DNA of 64,000 nucleotides from Paenibacillus tyrphae (GTDB lineage: Bacteria; Bacillota; Bacilli; Paenibacillales; NBRC-103111), in assembly GCF_027925525.1 (NCBI RefSeq), contig NZ_BSDJ01000004.1, positions 186,001 to 250,000 on the forward strand, in the 5' to 3' direction. Made by a program: the position numbers and the translations under genes. Of the stretch, positions 51,867 through 60,950 are shown one piece after another. Position 1 is the first letter of the stretch. Each line of letters begins with the position of its first letter. The notes below the pieces were generated by a model. It made no database searches. It had not been told where the DNA came from and saw only the letters and a program-made list of their open reading frames with translations.

Positions 51867-52983
51867 TGGTCATCGTATCGGTTTCCTTTTCCTTTTCTTT
51901 GATTTTCACAGGTGCCGGATCGATTCCGAAGCGCTTGCTGTATAAGCTGTAGGTCGAACCGGTCACGGTCCTCCCCGGGATTTCCGCCGGAAGGCCCCGC
52001 TGCGTTCGCAAAGAGGCGATCGCTGCGGTAAGCTCGTCTTCTTTGACAACAATGAAAGGGCTGTCCCACCGTCCGTCCAGATGGATGAATTCGATATGGT
52101 CGGGCTTCAGCTTCTGGAAGGAGAGCACGAACCGGCGAAGCTCATCGGCAGGGATATCCGTTTTCACGCTTTCTCCGGCGATTTTCAGCAATCCGCTCCA
52201 TTGGGTAATCCCGCTGAACGACGTCATCTTTTGCAGCAGCTTATCGAGCACTTCCTGCTGGCGCTGGTTGCGGGCGAGGTCCGAGGACTCTTCGGTGCCC
52301 CGGTTGGATTTGCGGTAACGCAGGAAATCAAGCGTTTGCTTGCCGTTTAACGTCTGATACCCTTTTTTCAGATTGATATCCGTACCGTCTTCATCATCGA
52401 CGTAGCGCATATCCATATCGACGTTCATTTCGATTCCGCCGAGCTCGTCGACGACATTGCGGAAGCCATCGAAATTGATCGCCGCCATATAATCGATCGG
52501 CACGTTGAACATGTTGCCGTACAGCTCTTTCGTCTTCTGAATCGCGGTGTCCTTGTCCTGTATGTAATAGTACGCGTAATAGTAGTTCGCTTTTTGGCTG
52601 GAAAGGCCGAACTCCCTCGGCTTCATCTCCAGATCGCGGGGGATGGAAACGATTGTGGCGGAGCGGGTCTCCGGATTAAGCGAGACAAGCATCAGCACAT
52701 CGGTGTTCAGCGTGCCGCCGCTGCCTTCGCGGCTGTCGATCCCTGTCAGCAGAAAGGTCATCGGCTTGAAATTCTCCGTAGAACCAACCAGACCGTTCAA
52801 TCCTTGCTGGGTCGTCTTTACCGGCGGGGCCACGGACATATTTTCCAGCGCCTTGTCGGCTTGATGCAGCAAATATCCGGCGTAAGCGACAGCGCCTGCG
52901 CCAAGCAGGGCAAGACCTATAATAACATTCCGCAAGGTTTTGCGGGGTTTGATCGTTATATTTTGTCGGGAAGGAACCATCAT
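51847..52983 (-). CDS. LytR-CpsA-Psr (LCP) family cell-wall glycopolymer ligase
   Basis: 378 residues. A short cytoplasmic basic segment and one membrane helix (residues ~19-41) precede the LCP domain: FLLTGIDSREGSGGTLNTDVLMLVSLNP, ATIVSIPRDLEM (Arg), INFDGFRNVVDELGGI, LDFLRYRKSN, and SSDLARNQRQQEVL. The pyrophosphate-binding Arg/Asp residues are in place. It attaches lipid-linked polymers to peptidoglycan. The ATG follows ACAGGAGGTTGA. No partner genes are adjacent. Confidence 0.93.
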   Translation of the reverse strand: MMVPSRQNITIKPRKTLRNVIIGLALLGAGAVAYAGYLLHQADKALENMSVAPPVKTTQQGLNGLVGSTENFKPMTFLLTGIDSREGSGGTLNTDVLMLVSLNPETRSATIVSIPRDLEMKPREFGLSSQKANYYYAYYYIQDKDTAIQKTKELYGNMFNVPIDYMAAINFDGFRNVVDELGGIEMNVDMDMRYVDDEDGTDINLKKGYQTLNGKQTLDFLRYRKSNRGTEESSDLARNQRQQEVLDKLLQKMTSFSGITQWSGLLKIAGESVKTDIPADELRRFVLSFQKLKPDHIEFIHLDGRWDSPFIVVKEDELTAAIASLRTQRGLPAEIPGRTVTGSTYSLYSKRFGIDPAPVKIKEKEKETDTMTKNGRSR

Positions 52984-53265
52984 TCAACCTCCTGTTAACG
53001 CTCTTTCAAAACACTGTCTACCATGTTAACGCAAAACATGGAGCAAAAGGTTACAAAAATATTAAAAATTCGCCAAATCTTTTGTCATCGTTTTGTTACC
53101 TTCTTCTTTCGACAAACGATTACAATGGAGGGAGATACTCTTCTTTACCCTAAAATGAGCCCGATCACACGTATTCGGCCCGTTGATTGATTTTTGCAAG
53201 AGGAAAGGCTATCATGTGAAAAAAACGAAACCCGGACGTTCGGACCACCGCTTGGGGAGTGACAT

Positions 53266-54534
53266 ATGACGATGAAGAGAAAAGCGGCGGCGGCTTGGCT
53301 GGCGCTGGTTTTAGGCTGTACGGGCTGCGGCTTCATGGGACAGCCGGGGGCATATATGCGGCTGCCGAAGCTCCCGGCCGAGCAGGAGGCGCTCAAGCAG
53401 ACGATCGAACGGTCGCTGCCGGAAGGCGCGGCGTTGATCCGCCCCCGCAAGGCGGAGCAGAAGGGAGCGTTCTCGCTGATCGATTTGGACGGTGACGGCA
53501 GCGAGGAAGCGGTGTTCTTTTATAAGATCAAAAACAAGGAACAGCTGAATGGCGAAATATGGAGAATGAAGGACGATTCGTGGCAGCGTCTTGACCGGTT
53601 CGAGGGCGCCGGCTTCGAGCTGGATTCGCTGACGTTCGACGATGTGGTGCAGAAGGGCCGGAAGGACGTTATCGCGGGCTATTCGACGGGAGCGGAATCG
53701 GCCAAAGGCTTGGCAGTCTATTCCTTGGAGGCCGGACGGATGGTAAAGAAGCTGGAGCTGCCGTATACGGACTATGTCATTGACGATCTGAACGGAGACG
53801 GAAAGAAAGATGTAACGGTCATTGTACACGACAGGGGAGTATCGTCCAACGCAGTCCTCTATCAATATGATAACGAGCTTCGCAAGCTGGGTAACGTCCG
53901 TTTGGATTCGACCGTGAACGATTATTATAACGTGCTCGGAGGGCGCGTGTCGGCGGACAAGCGAGGCGTCGTGCTCGATGCTTCGGTAGGCGCTCATTCC
54001 TCGTATACCGAGCTGCTTGTGTACGAGGGAGGGAAGCTCAAGCGGGCGCTTAATCCACAAACGACCTACAAAGCCTACTCGGGCAAAAGCGAAGACGCCG
54101 ACGGCGACGGCATTATCGAAATATCCGGCATGTACGATCCGCCGGGCTACGAGAACGAGGCGATGGCCAACATCCCTTGGATCGAGACCTTCGCCAAATG
54201 GGACGGCGGACGGGGACTTACGACGGGGCTGGAACGTTACTATAGCGGCGAATACGGGTATACCTTTGACATTCCGCCGGAGTGGAAGGGCCGGTTTACG
54301 GTGAAGAAGTCGGAGGCTTCCGTCCGTTTCATGGATACCGGAGACGGGAAGCTGCTGGCCGAGATCCGGGTATTCCCGCAGGCGGAATGGACGGATGACA
54401 ACAAGTCATGGATCGTGTTGAGCCGGACGATGGATCAAGTATATGCCATCGATGCGAACGGGGCGGCTTATCGAAGCTTTTTCCGCTTGCTATCGGAAGC
54501 GAGAGCCGAAGGGGGGAGCCAGACGCATGAGTAA
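53266..54534 (+). CDS. FG-GAP/VCBS-like lipoprotein linked to a two-component system
   Basis: 422 residues. Lipobox near residue 18-21 (LVLGC or LGCTGC) after a hydrophobic signal. The body has EF-hand-like loops in beta-propeller context: LIDLDGDGSEEA, DDLNGDGKKDVT, EDADGDGIIEIS, typical of FG-GAP or VCBS repeats. The C-terminal part (YGYTFDIPPEWKGRFTVKK) resembles a surface domain. It overlaps the response regulator by 8 bp. I infer an extracytoplasmic partner that tunes the kinase two genes downstream. Confidence 0.82.
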   Translation: MTMKRKAAAAWLALVLGCTGCGFMGQPGAYMRLPKLPAEQEALKQTIERSLPEGAALIRPRKAEQKGAFSLIDLDGDGSEEAVFFYKIKNKEQLNGEIWRMKDDSWQRLDRFEGAGFELDSLTFDDVVQKGRKDVIAGYSTGAESAKGLAVYSLEAGRMVKKLELPYTDYVIDDLNGDGKKDVTVIVHDRGVSSNAVLYQYDNELRKLGNVRLDSTVNDYYNVLGGRVSADKRGVVLDASVGAHSSYTELLVYEGGKLKRALNPQTTYKAYSGKSEDADGDGIIEISGMYDPPGYENEAMANIPWIETFAKWDGGRGLTTGLERYYSGEYGYTFDIPPEWKGRFTVKKSEASVRFMDTGDGKLLAEIRVFPQAEWTDDNKSWIVLSRTMDQVYAIDANGAAYRSFFRLLSEARAEGGSQTHE

Positions 54535-55234
54535 AATACTTATTCTGGAGGACGAAGATTCGATTCGCAGCTTTGTCGTCGTCAATTTGAAGCGGCAGGG
54601 GTATGACATTACGGAGGCGGTTACCGGGGACGAAGCGCTGGCGCTGCTGAAGCGGGACGACAGCTTCGATATTGCGCTGCTCGACGTCATGGTGCCGGGG
54701 ATCGACGGCTTCGAGGTGTGCCGGCGGGTGCGGGAGTTTAACGAGCGGATCGGCATCATCTTTTTGACGGCCAAAGTGCAGGAGCAGGACAAAGTGATGG
54801 GGTTGTCGCTCGGAGCGGACGATCATATCGGCAAGCCGTTCAGTCCGGGAGAGCTGATGGCGCGCATCGGATCGCTGCTGCGCCGTGTCCGCAGGCAGCC
54901 AGCCGGCGGGGAAGATAGCGGCACGCTGCGCTCCGGTCCGTTCGAAATTCATCCGGACAAAGTCGAGCTCCGCAAAAACGGAGAACGGATCGATCTGACC
55001 CCGACCGAGTTTGCTTTGATCCAGCGCCTGATCGAAAAAGAAGGCTCCCCGCTAAGCCGAAACGATCTGCTCGATGAGATCTGGGGCGTCCAATACATCG
55101 GAGATCCGAAAATCGTCGATGTCAATATCCGCAGGCTCCGTCAAAAAGTAGAGGAGGACCCGTCCGCTCCGAAATTTATCGAGACGGTATGGGGCTTCGG
55201 CTACCGCTGGCAAGGGCGGGAAGCCTCGACATGA
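54527..55234 (+). CDS. OmpR-family response regulator
   Basis: 235 residues. Receiver domain with acidic pocket EDED, phospho-acceptor in LLDVMVPGID (Asp near 52), switch Thr in FLTAKV, and Lys in IGKPFSPGE. A winged-helix DNA-binding domain covers residues ~125-230 (LTPTEFALIQRLIEKEG, GDPKIVDVNIRRLRQKVE, TVWGFGYRW). ATG 54527 follows AAGGGGGGAGCC and overlaps the lipoprotein gene. Its stop overlaps the kinase start (ATGA). Confidence 0.95.
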   Translation: MSKILILEDEDSIRSFVVVNLKRQGYDITEAVTGDEALALLKRDDSFDIALLDVMVPGIDGFEVCRRVREFNERIGIIFLTAKVQEQDKVMGLSLGADDHIGKPFSPGELMARIGSLLRRVRRQPAGGEDSGTLRSGPFEIHPDKVELRKNGERIDLTPTEFALIQRLIEKEGSPLSRNDLLDEIWGVQYIGDPKIVDVNIRRLRQKVEEDPSAPKFIETVWGFGYRWQGREAST

Positions 55235-56697
55235 AGCTGCGACGAAGTCTGAGGCGGCAGGTCGTCATGCGCTTTTTGGGGATCGTTCTGCTAACGCTCC
55301 TTCTGATGGAAGGCGTCTTTTTCTTTGCCGTCCGCCAGTTTTATTATAACGGCATCGCCAATGTGCTGACCAACCATGCCGTTGTCTCGGCGAACTTTTA
55401 CGCCAATTTTGCGGGGGACTTGTTTTACAATAACTTGAGCCAGCATTTGAACCGGATGGTACAGTATTTCGCTTACGAAACGGCGGAGCTGGAAATTGTG
55501 GACCGTAACGGTACGGTGCTGGCGGCATCGAGCGGCTTTGCCGTCCAGGAGAGTATTCGGACAAGCGATGTGAAGGAGGCTTGGGCGGGCCGGACGGGGG
55601 TATGGACCGGGAATCAAGCGGTGACCAACGAGCGCGTGATGGCCGTCTCCAACCCGCTCGTCTACCAAGGGCAGACGCTGGCGGTGATCCGGTATGTCAC
55701 TTCCTTGACGGAGGTAGACCGGGTGCTGCGCACGATTTACGCCGTATCGGCTGGCGTCGGCGTCGTCGTGCTGCTGCTGGTGCTGCTCGTCAGCCTTCCC
55801 TTTGCCAATTCGATCGTCCGGCCGATCAAGCGGATGACGGCCGCATCCGCCGAGATGGCCAAAGGCCGGTTCGATGTGCGGGTCAACGAATCGTATGACA
55901 ACGAGATCGGCGAGCTGGCGGGGACGCTGAATTATATGGCTCGCGAGATCGTGCGCAGCGAAGCGCTGAAGAACGATTTTATTTCTTCCATTTCTCACGA
56001 GATTCGGACGCCGCTGAGCAGCATTAAGGGATGGAGCGAAACGATTCTGACCGGCGGCATGGACGACAAGGAAGAGACGCGGCTCGGGCTTGGCATTATC
56101 GCGAAGGAAACGGACCGCTTGATCGGCCTCGTCGAGGAGCTGCTTGACTTCTCCAGGTTGCACCAGAAAAGCATAACGCTCGATCTCGCCCGCGTGCAGA
56201 TGAACGAGCTGCTGGGGGAGGCGGTGCTGCAAATGCGTTCCAAAGCGGAGCAAAAGCGGATCGATCTTCGATTGAGCGTACCATCCGAACTCGTGACGGT
56301 CATCGGGGATACGAATCGGCTGAAGCAGGTTTGTTTGAATTTGATCGATAACGCGATCAAATTTACCGGGCCGGATGGACGCATTGCTATTTCTCTGGAG
56401 CGGGAGGACCGGGACGCCGTCGTGCACATTGCGGATAACGGCATCGGGATATCGCGCGAGCATCTAGGTAACGTTCAAACGAAGTTTTATCAGGCGGACC
56501 CTAAAGCGGAAGGAACCGGCATCGGACTCGCCATTTGCCGGGAAATCGTCAACTTGCATCAAGGTGCGATTCGGCTCGATTCGGCAGAAGGGGAAGGAAC
56601 GACGGTCACGGTCCGGCTGCCGTTGGAAGAGGCTGAGGCTCAAGGGGCGGAAGCCTCCGGCACGCCATTTGACAAGCCTGAAGCGGATGGGGGATAA
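55231..56697 (+). CDS. Sensor histidine kinase with HAMP domain
   Basis: 488 residues. Two membrane helices (about 13-36 and 165-190) enclose a ~125-residue extracytoplasmic sensor. HAMP follows (FANSIVRPIKRMTAASAEMAKG). HisKA is in ISSISHEIRTPLSSIKGWSE (phospho-His), the N box in CLNLIDNAIKFT, and G boxes in DNGIGISREHLG and GTGIGLAICREI. A Glu/Ala-rich tail ends it. The start overlaps the response regulator stop by 4 bp. Signal unknown; the lipoprotein upstream is a candidate co-sensor. Confidence 0.95.
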   Translation: MKLRRSLRRQVVMRFLGIVLLTLLLMEGVFFFAVRQFYYNGIANVLTNHAVVSANFYANFAGDLFYNNLSQHLNRMVQYFAYETAELEIVDRNGTVLAASSGFAVQESIRTSDVKEAWAGRTGVWTGNQAVTNERVMAVSNPLVYQGQTLAVIRYVTSLTEVDRVLRTIYAVSAGVGVVVLLLVLLVSLPFANSIVRPIKRMTAASAEMAKGRFDVRVNESYDNEIGELAGTLNYMAREIVRSEALKNDFISSISHEIRTPLSSIKGWSETILTGGMDDKEETRLGLGIIAKETDRLIGLVEELLDFSRLHQKSITLDLARVQMNELLGEAVLQMRSKAEQKRIDLRLSVPSELVTVIGDTNRLKQVCLNLIDNAIKFTGPDGRIAISLEREDRDAVVHIADNGIGISREHLGNVQTKFYQADPKAEGTGIGLAICREIVNLHQGAIRLDSAEGEGTTVTVRLPLEEAEAQGAEASGTPFDKPEADGG

Positions 56698-56771
56698 TGG
56701 AAAAGATCGGGGCGAATCCGCATCCATTCGCACGTTCGACTTTTTCACTTTCTGGAAAGGGAGGATGAATG

Positions 56772-57338
56772 ATGTCTTACGATGTAGCGATTATCGGAGC
56801 AGGACCTGCAGGAGCAAGCGCCGCCCTCTTCACGGCGAAGGCGGGCAAGAAGACGCTGGTGATTGATAGCGATCAGAGCATTACGAAACGCGCTTGGGTG
56901 GAGAACCACTACGGCGTAGCCGAGATTACCGGGCCAGACCTGGTAGAGATCGGGAAGAAGCAGGCGGCGAAGTTCGGAGCTGAACTGGTACAAGGCAAAG
57001 TTGTCGCCGTTGCGAAGGAAGGCGAAGGATTCCGCTTGGAGACGGAGAACGGAAGCTACGAAGCGAAACATGTCGTGCTCGCCACGGGGCTGAACGCCGA
57101 ACTGGCGCAGCAGATCGGCGTGAATACGAAGCCGGGAACCGAGCCGCGGATCAAAACCGTTGTCGACGCTACTCCGGAGGGCAAGACGAACGTGCCAGGC
57201 ATCTGGGCGGCTGGGACCGCAGCGGGCGTGAGCGTGCATACGATCATTACCGCAGGCGATGGAGCCAAGGTGGCGATCAATTTTATCAGCGAATTGAACG
57301 GCGAACGGTATGTCGACCATGACGTGTTAAAAGCATAA
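56772..57338 (+). CDS. Minimal FAD-dependent oxidoreductase (thioredoxin-reductase-like, FAD domain only)
   Basis: 188 residues, about 60% of a thioredoxin reductase. FAD site VAIIGAGPAGASAALFTAKAGKKTL at the N-terminus (GxGxxGxxxA), HVVLATGLNAE, and the second FAD motif NVPGIWAAGTAAGV near residue 145. The NADPH domain and the CxxC disulfide are missing; the only usual position of the disulfide is not occupied by Cys. ATG 56772 follows AAAGGGAGG. It stands alone with its own terminator. It could be a flavin-dependent partner protein or a peroxide/redox carrier. Confidence 0.8.
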   Translation: MSYDVAIIGAGPAGASAALFTAKAGKKTLVIDSDQSITKRAWVENHYGVAEITGPDLVEIGKKQAAKFGAELVQGKVVAVAKEGEGFRLETENGSYEAKHVVLATGLNAELAQQIGVNTKPGTEPRIKTVVDATPEGKTNVPGIWAAGTAAGVSVHTIITAGDGAKVAINFISELNGERYVDHDVLKA

Positions 57339-57349
57339 ATGTTCAAAAA

Positions 57350-57383
57350 GGCGGCCTCCAGCTATGGAGGGCCGCCGTTTTTT
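57350..57383 (+). terminator. Intrinsic terminator after the flavoprotein gene
   Basis: GGCGGCCTCC pairs with GGAGGGCCGCC (one bulge) around AGCTAT, followed by GTTTTTT. Confidence 0.88.
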
Positions 57384-57968
57384 GTGTTGTAGCTCATTTT
57401 CGGCTTTCTGCGGGCCATCGGATTGATTTCCTACTCACGATAGGCTACGTTTATCTGTCCTCACAATGCGAAACCTGAGAGGATGCAAGGGAGGCTGTCG
57501 GTAGAGCTTAAAGATAGAGGAACCAGGATGAGTTATTTGAATGCTTTGGACCGCTGATGAGTACATAGCGGAACTCAAAGTGCATTAACCTTGTCGAAAA
57601 ATGTGCAAGCTGCCGAGAACGAAGGCGTTAAGGCACTTCCAGTTCCGCTATGGAGGATTTGCCGTCGAAATCCAATCGAATAACGCACGGGCAGTTCCGC
57701 TATTTTGTTTGGGGCCAACTTACAAGCGGCCAAGAGTATGCCGTCGCTCGCCAACTCTTAAAGCTAGCTGCTTATAACCTAACTTGGAACTCGTCACTAG
57801 TAAAAAACCTGCTGCGTATAACTCTTCCACTTGCAACTCGCCCTTGCAGCTCGAGCTTGTATTTTTTCGCCTCCAGGGTTCTTTGTCGCTTGCGCCGGAA
57901 GTGCCGGTGAGGCCAATTCAAAGGGTTGCTTTAAGGCAGCAGGACGCAGGTTCCTCCTCCGATGCGAT
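57384..57968. other. Gene-poor region with short repeats
   Basis: About 585 bp with no convincing gene. Open frames here have no protein character and no RBS. It holds three copies of the 11-mer AGTTCCGCTAT (one inverted). The rest shows no RNA motif I recognise. Confidence 0.5.
57565..57703. repeat. Three copies of an 11-bp AGTTCCGCTAT element
   Basis: Inverse copy ATAGCGGAACT at 57565-57575; direct copies at 57641-57651 and 57693-57703. The first can pair with either of the others. This motif resembles small intergenic repeats common in Paenibacillus genomes. Confidence 0.65.
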
Positions 57969-58604
57969 TCAGCCTCTGGACCGCTCTACAAGCCGGGCTG
58001 CTTTATCCCGCACCCAACCAAAGTTGCCGGCAGCGATTTCCTTCAGGTTCACGAGCGAGCCGCCGATGCCGACCCCGTAGCAGCCGATCTTTATAAAATC
58101 GGCGATATTATCCTCGTTTACGCCGCCGACCGCCATCATCGGAATGTGATTCAGCGGGCCCATCAATTCCTTGATATAGCCGATTCCAAGGCTGGCACCC
58201 GGAAATATTTTCACTGCCGTCGCCCCGGCTTTCCATGCTTTCACAACTTCCGTCGGTGTCATCGCTCCCGGAAAAATCGGAGCGCCGCGCTCCACAGCGT
58301 AACGGATCACCTGCTCGTCTGTGTTCGGAGTAACCAAATACGATGCCCCGGCATCGAGCGCTTTCCGCGCGTCGTCCACATCCACGACGGTCCCTGCGCC
58401 GATGTACATCCGTTCCCCGGACCGGGCTTGAAGCCGTTCGATCATGCCAAGCGCCCCCGGCGTATTCAGCGTTACTTCCATGACCGGCACGCCGCCGCTG
58501 AACAGCGCATCCGCTAATCCCTCGATATGCTGTTCCTCCACGCCGCGCACAATGGCGACGATCTTTACTTTCTCGATCAACTGCAGTCCTTGTTCCCGAT
58601 TCAT
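57969..58604 (-). CDS. eda: 2-keto-3-deoxy-6-phosphogluconate/4-hydroxy-2-oxoglutarate aldolase
   Basis: 211 residues, class I aldolase TIM barrel. KIVAIVRG, GVPVMEVTLNTPGAL (catalytic Glu), IGAGTVVDVDDARKALDAGASYLVTPNTDE, and TAVKIFPGASLG (Schiff-base Lys) are all present, followed by MMAVGGVNEDN. It cleaves KDPG to pyruvate and glyceraldehyde phosphate. ATG 58604 follows ACGGGAGGATACAGCGG. No KDG kinase or dehydratase lies nearby. It could serve the sugar-acid genes at 6-9 kb, but that link is a guess. Confidence 0.9.
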   Translation of the reverse strand: MNREQGLQLIEKVKIVAIVRGVEEQHIEGLADALFSGGVPVMEVTLNTPGALGMIERLQARSGERMYIGAGTVVDVDDARKALDAGASYLVTPNTDEQVIRYAVERGAPIFPGAMTPTEVVKAWKAGATAVKIFPGASLGIGYIKELMGPLNHIPMMAVGGVNEDNIADFIKIGCYGVGIGGSLVNLKEIAAGNFGWVRDKAARLVERSRG

Positions 58605-58676
58605 CCGCTGTATCCTCCCGTTATGACCTGCTTTTATCCTGTTGTCGCAGAGACAGGCCGCCATTTCATTGTCTTC

Positions 58677-58704
58677 ATTATACCTGCTTTTTTTTAAATG
58701 CCAA
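58677..58704 (-). promoter_or_regulatory. Predicted promoter of the KDPG aldolase gene
   Basis: Minus strand: TTGGCA (58704-58699), 16-base spacer, perfect TATAAT (58682-58677). Confidence 0.65.
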
Positions 58705-58755
58705 CTGTGCTAACCTGTACTTTATGGAAACCATGTTTAGGAGCTGATCCGAAAG

Positions 58756-59814
58756 ATGAGCGTTAACGAACCGATCAAATTAACCTCTTACTCTACGAAA
58801 GGCGGATGCGGCTGCAAAATAGGTCCCGCGGATCTGCAGCAGGTGATCCGGACCCTTCCGCCGGCAACGCCCGACCCGAACCTGCTCGTCGGTCTCGATA
58901 CGAGCGACGATGCCGGAGTGTACAAGCTGACGGACGAGCTGGCGCTGGTCCAAACCGTCGATTTCTTTACGCCTATCGTCGACGATCCTTACGCTTTCGG
59001 TCAGGTAGCGGCAGCCAATGCGCTCAGCGACATTTATGCGATGGGCGGGAAGCCGCTAACGGTGCTGAACATCGTAGCCTTTCCGATCAAAAAGCTGGAT
59101 AAACAAGTGCTGGCCGACATTTTGCGCGGCGCGGGCGACAAGGTCAAAGAAGCGGGAGCGACACTCGTCGGAGGCCACTCCATTGACGATAACGAGCCGA
59201 AGTTCGGTCTCGCTGTCACTGGACTGGTGCACCCGTCCAAAGCAAAGACGAATGCGGGGGCCAAGCCAGGGGACAAGCTGATCCTGACCAAGCCGATCGG
59301 CGTCGGCATCCTGACGACCTCGATCAAGAAAGACGCTTTAAGCCCGGAGGAAATCGAACGGGTCACGAAGGTAATGACTACATTAAACAAGACGGCTGCG
59401 GAAACGATGGAGCCGTACGACGTGCACGGCTGTACCGACGTGACCGGCTTCGGACTGCTCGGCCACGCGGCTGAGATGGCCAAAGGCAGCGGCGTAGGTG
59501 TGCGCATTGGGAAGGCTCAGGTGCCTGTGCTGCCGCGCGTCCGCGAGCTGGCTGAGGCGGGCTTTGTCCCGGGCGGCACCAAGAACAATTACGCGCACCT
59601 CGAAGGGACCGTCGCCTTCGCCGAATCCATCGATCAGCTCGATCAATGGATTCTCTGCGACGCTGTGACCTCCGGCGGGCTGCTGATCGCCGTCGCCGCG
59701 GATAAGGCTGACGCCCTGCTGGACGACTTGCGCCGCGCAGGCGTCGAAGCTGCGATCATCGGCGAGACGACCGCCGATCATCCGGGCGAAATCCGCGTCC
59801 TGGAATCGCTGTAA
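58756..59814 (+). CDS. selD: Selenide, water dikinase
   Basis: 352 residues. N-terminal Gly-rich loop KGGCGCKIGP with the catalytic Cys (Cys form, not selenocysteine), LDTSDDAGVY, VDFFTPIVDDPYAFGQVAAANALSDIYAMGG (metal/ATP-binding Asp), and GGHSIDDNEPKFGLAV. It makes selenophosphate from selenide and ATP. ATG 58756 follows TAGGAGCTGATCCGAAAG. It is followed by the tRNA selenouridine synthase, its user. No selA or selB is in the window. Confidence 0.95.
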   Translation: MSVNEPIKLTSYSTKGGCGCKIGPADLQQVIRTLPPATPDPNLLVGLDTSDDAGVYKLTDELALVQTVDFFTPIVDDPYAFGQVAAANALSDIYAMGGKPLTVLNIVAFPIKKLDKQVLADILRGAGDKVKEAGATLVGGHSIDDNEPKFGLAVTGLVHPSKAKTNAGAKPGDKLILTKPIGVGILTTSIKKDALSPEEIERVTKVMTTLNKTAAETMEPYDVHGCTDVTGFGLLGHAAEMAKGSGVGVRIGKAQVPVLPRVRELAEAGFVPGGTKNNYAHLEGTVAFAESIDQLDQWILCDAVTSGGLLIAVAADKADALLDDLRRAGVEAAIIGETTADHPGEIRVLESL

Positions 59815-59880
59815 GCAGCCGCCAAGGACGTGCAGCTATGCCGCAGCACGCCCGATATGAAGCAAAGGAGCGAGGACGCG

Positions 59881-60912
59881 TTGCAACAAGACATAACCGT
59901 GCAGGAGCTGCTGCGCCTGCATCAAGAACGGGAGCTGACGCTCGTCGACGTCCGCTCTCCGGGAGAGTTCAAAGAATTTACGATCCCCGGCAGCTTGAAC
60001 ATACCGCTTTTCGATGACCGGGAGCGGGCGGAGATCGGCACAACCTATAAGCAGGTCAGCATCGAAGCGGCTAAGCAGCGCGGACTTGAAATCGTGTCTG
60101 CCAAGCTGCCAGCCTTCATTAGAGAATTTCAGGCGCTTGGTCCGAACAAAGCTGTCTTCTGCTGGCGGGGCGGCATGCGAAGCCGGACGTCGGCCACGCT
60201 GCTGTCGCTTATGGGCATCCGCGCCTGCCGGCTAACCGGAGGCATCCGGGCCTACCGCCAGTGGGTTGTACAGACGCTTGAGTCGTTCGAGCATAAGCCC
60301 AGGGTTATCGTCATCGCCGGCCATACCGGCACCGGCAAGTCGCTGATCCTCCGCAAGCTGGCCGAGCGGGGCTATCCCGTGCTCGATCTTGAGCGGATGG
60401 CCGGGCACCGCGGCTCCATCTTCGGGCAGATTGGACTTGCGCCGAACAACCAAAAGACGTTCGAATCGCTGCTTGTCCACGAGCTGCTGCGCTATCAGGA
60501 CCGGCCTTTCGTGCTGATGGAGGCTGAAAGCCGCCGGATCGGCCGGGTGGTGATGCCCAGCTTTTTGGCGGAAGCTAAAACAAGCGGCATCCCGATCCGG
60601 ATCGAGGTACCGTTGGAAGAGCGGATACGGCACATCGTGCAGGAGTATCGGCCGGAGGAGCATGCGGACGCCTGCCTCGCTGCTTTTCGGCAAATTCACC
60701 GCCGGCTTCATACGCCGATTGCCGCGCAAATCGAACAGCATCTGCTGGACCATGAATTCGAGGAAGCCGCGGGGCTGCTGCTCGAATATTACTACGATCC
60801 GCGCTACGAGCACGCGGAAGAAAGTTATACCACGGAGGCGATCCGACTCCGCGTCCGTCATGCGGATGAAGCCGTGCAGCGAATCGAGCAAGAGCTGAAG
60901 CGGCTGTTCTAA
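59881..60912 (+). CDS. mnmH: tRNA 2-selenouridine synthase
   Basis: 343 residues. Rhodanese domain (about 10-130) with the active Cys in AVFCWRGGMRS, followed by a P-loop GHTGTGKSLIL near residue 150 and a C-terminal domain with FVLMEAESRRIGRVVMP. It replaces sulfur with selenium in 2-thiouridine at the tRNA wobble position using selenophosphate. TTG 59881 is chosen for its upstream AAAGGAGCGAGGACGCG; ATG 59857 lacks an RBS. It is 66 bp after selD, so the two form the minimal selenouridine pathway. Confidence 0.92.
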   Translation: MQQDITVQELLRLHQERELTLVDVRSPGEFKEFTIPGSLNIPLFDDRERAEIGTTYKQVSIEAAKQRGLEIVSAKLPAFIREFQALGPNKAVFCWRGGMRSRTSATLLSLMGIRACRLTGGIRAYRQWVVQTLESFEHKPRVIVIAGHTGTGKSLILRKLAERGYPVLDLERMAGHRGSIFGQIGLAPNNQKTFESLLVHELLRYQDRPFVLMEAESRRIGRVVMPSFLAEAKTSGIPIRIEVPLEERIRHIVQEYRPEEHADACLAAFRQIHRRLHTPIAAQIEQHLLDHEFEEAAGLLLEYYYDPRYEHAEESYTTEAIRLRVRHADEAVQRIEQELKRLF

Positions 60913-60922
60913 GCCAAACTTT

Positions 60923-60950
60923 AAAGCCTGGGCAACCGGGCTTTTTTTGT
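60923..60950 (+). terminator. Intrinsic terminator after mnmH
   Basis: AGCCTGG-GCAA-CCGGGCT followed by TTTTTTT. Confidence 0.8.

Noticed and set aside
57831-58517. 228-codon plus-strand frame overlapping the KDPG aldolase
   Set aside because: Antisense shadow of a gene with intact catalytic residues.
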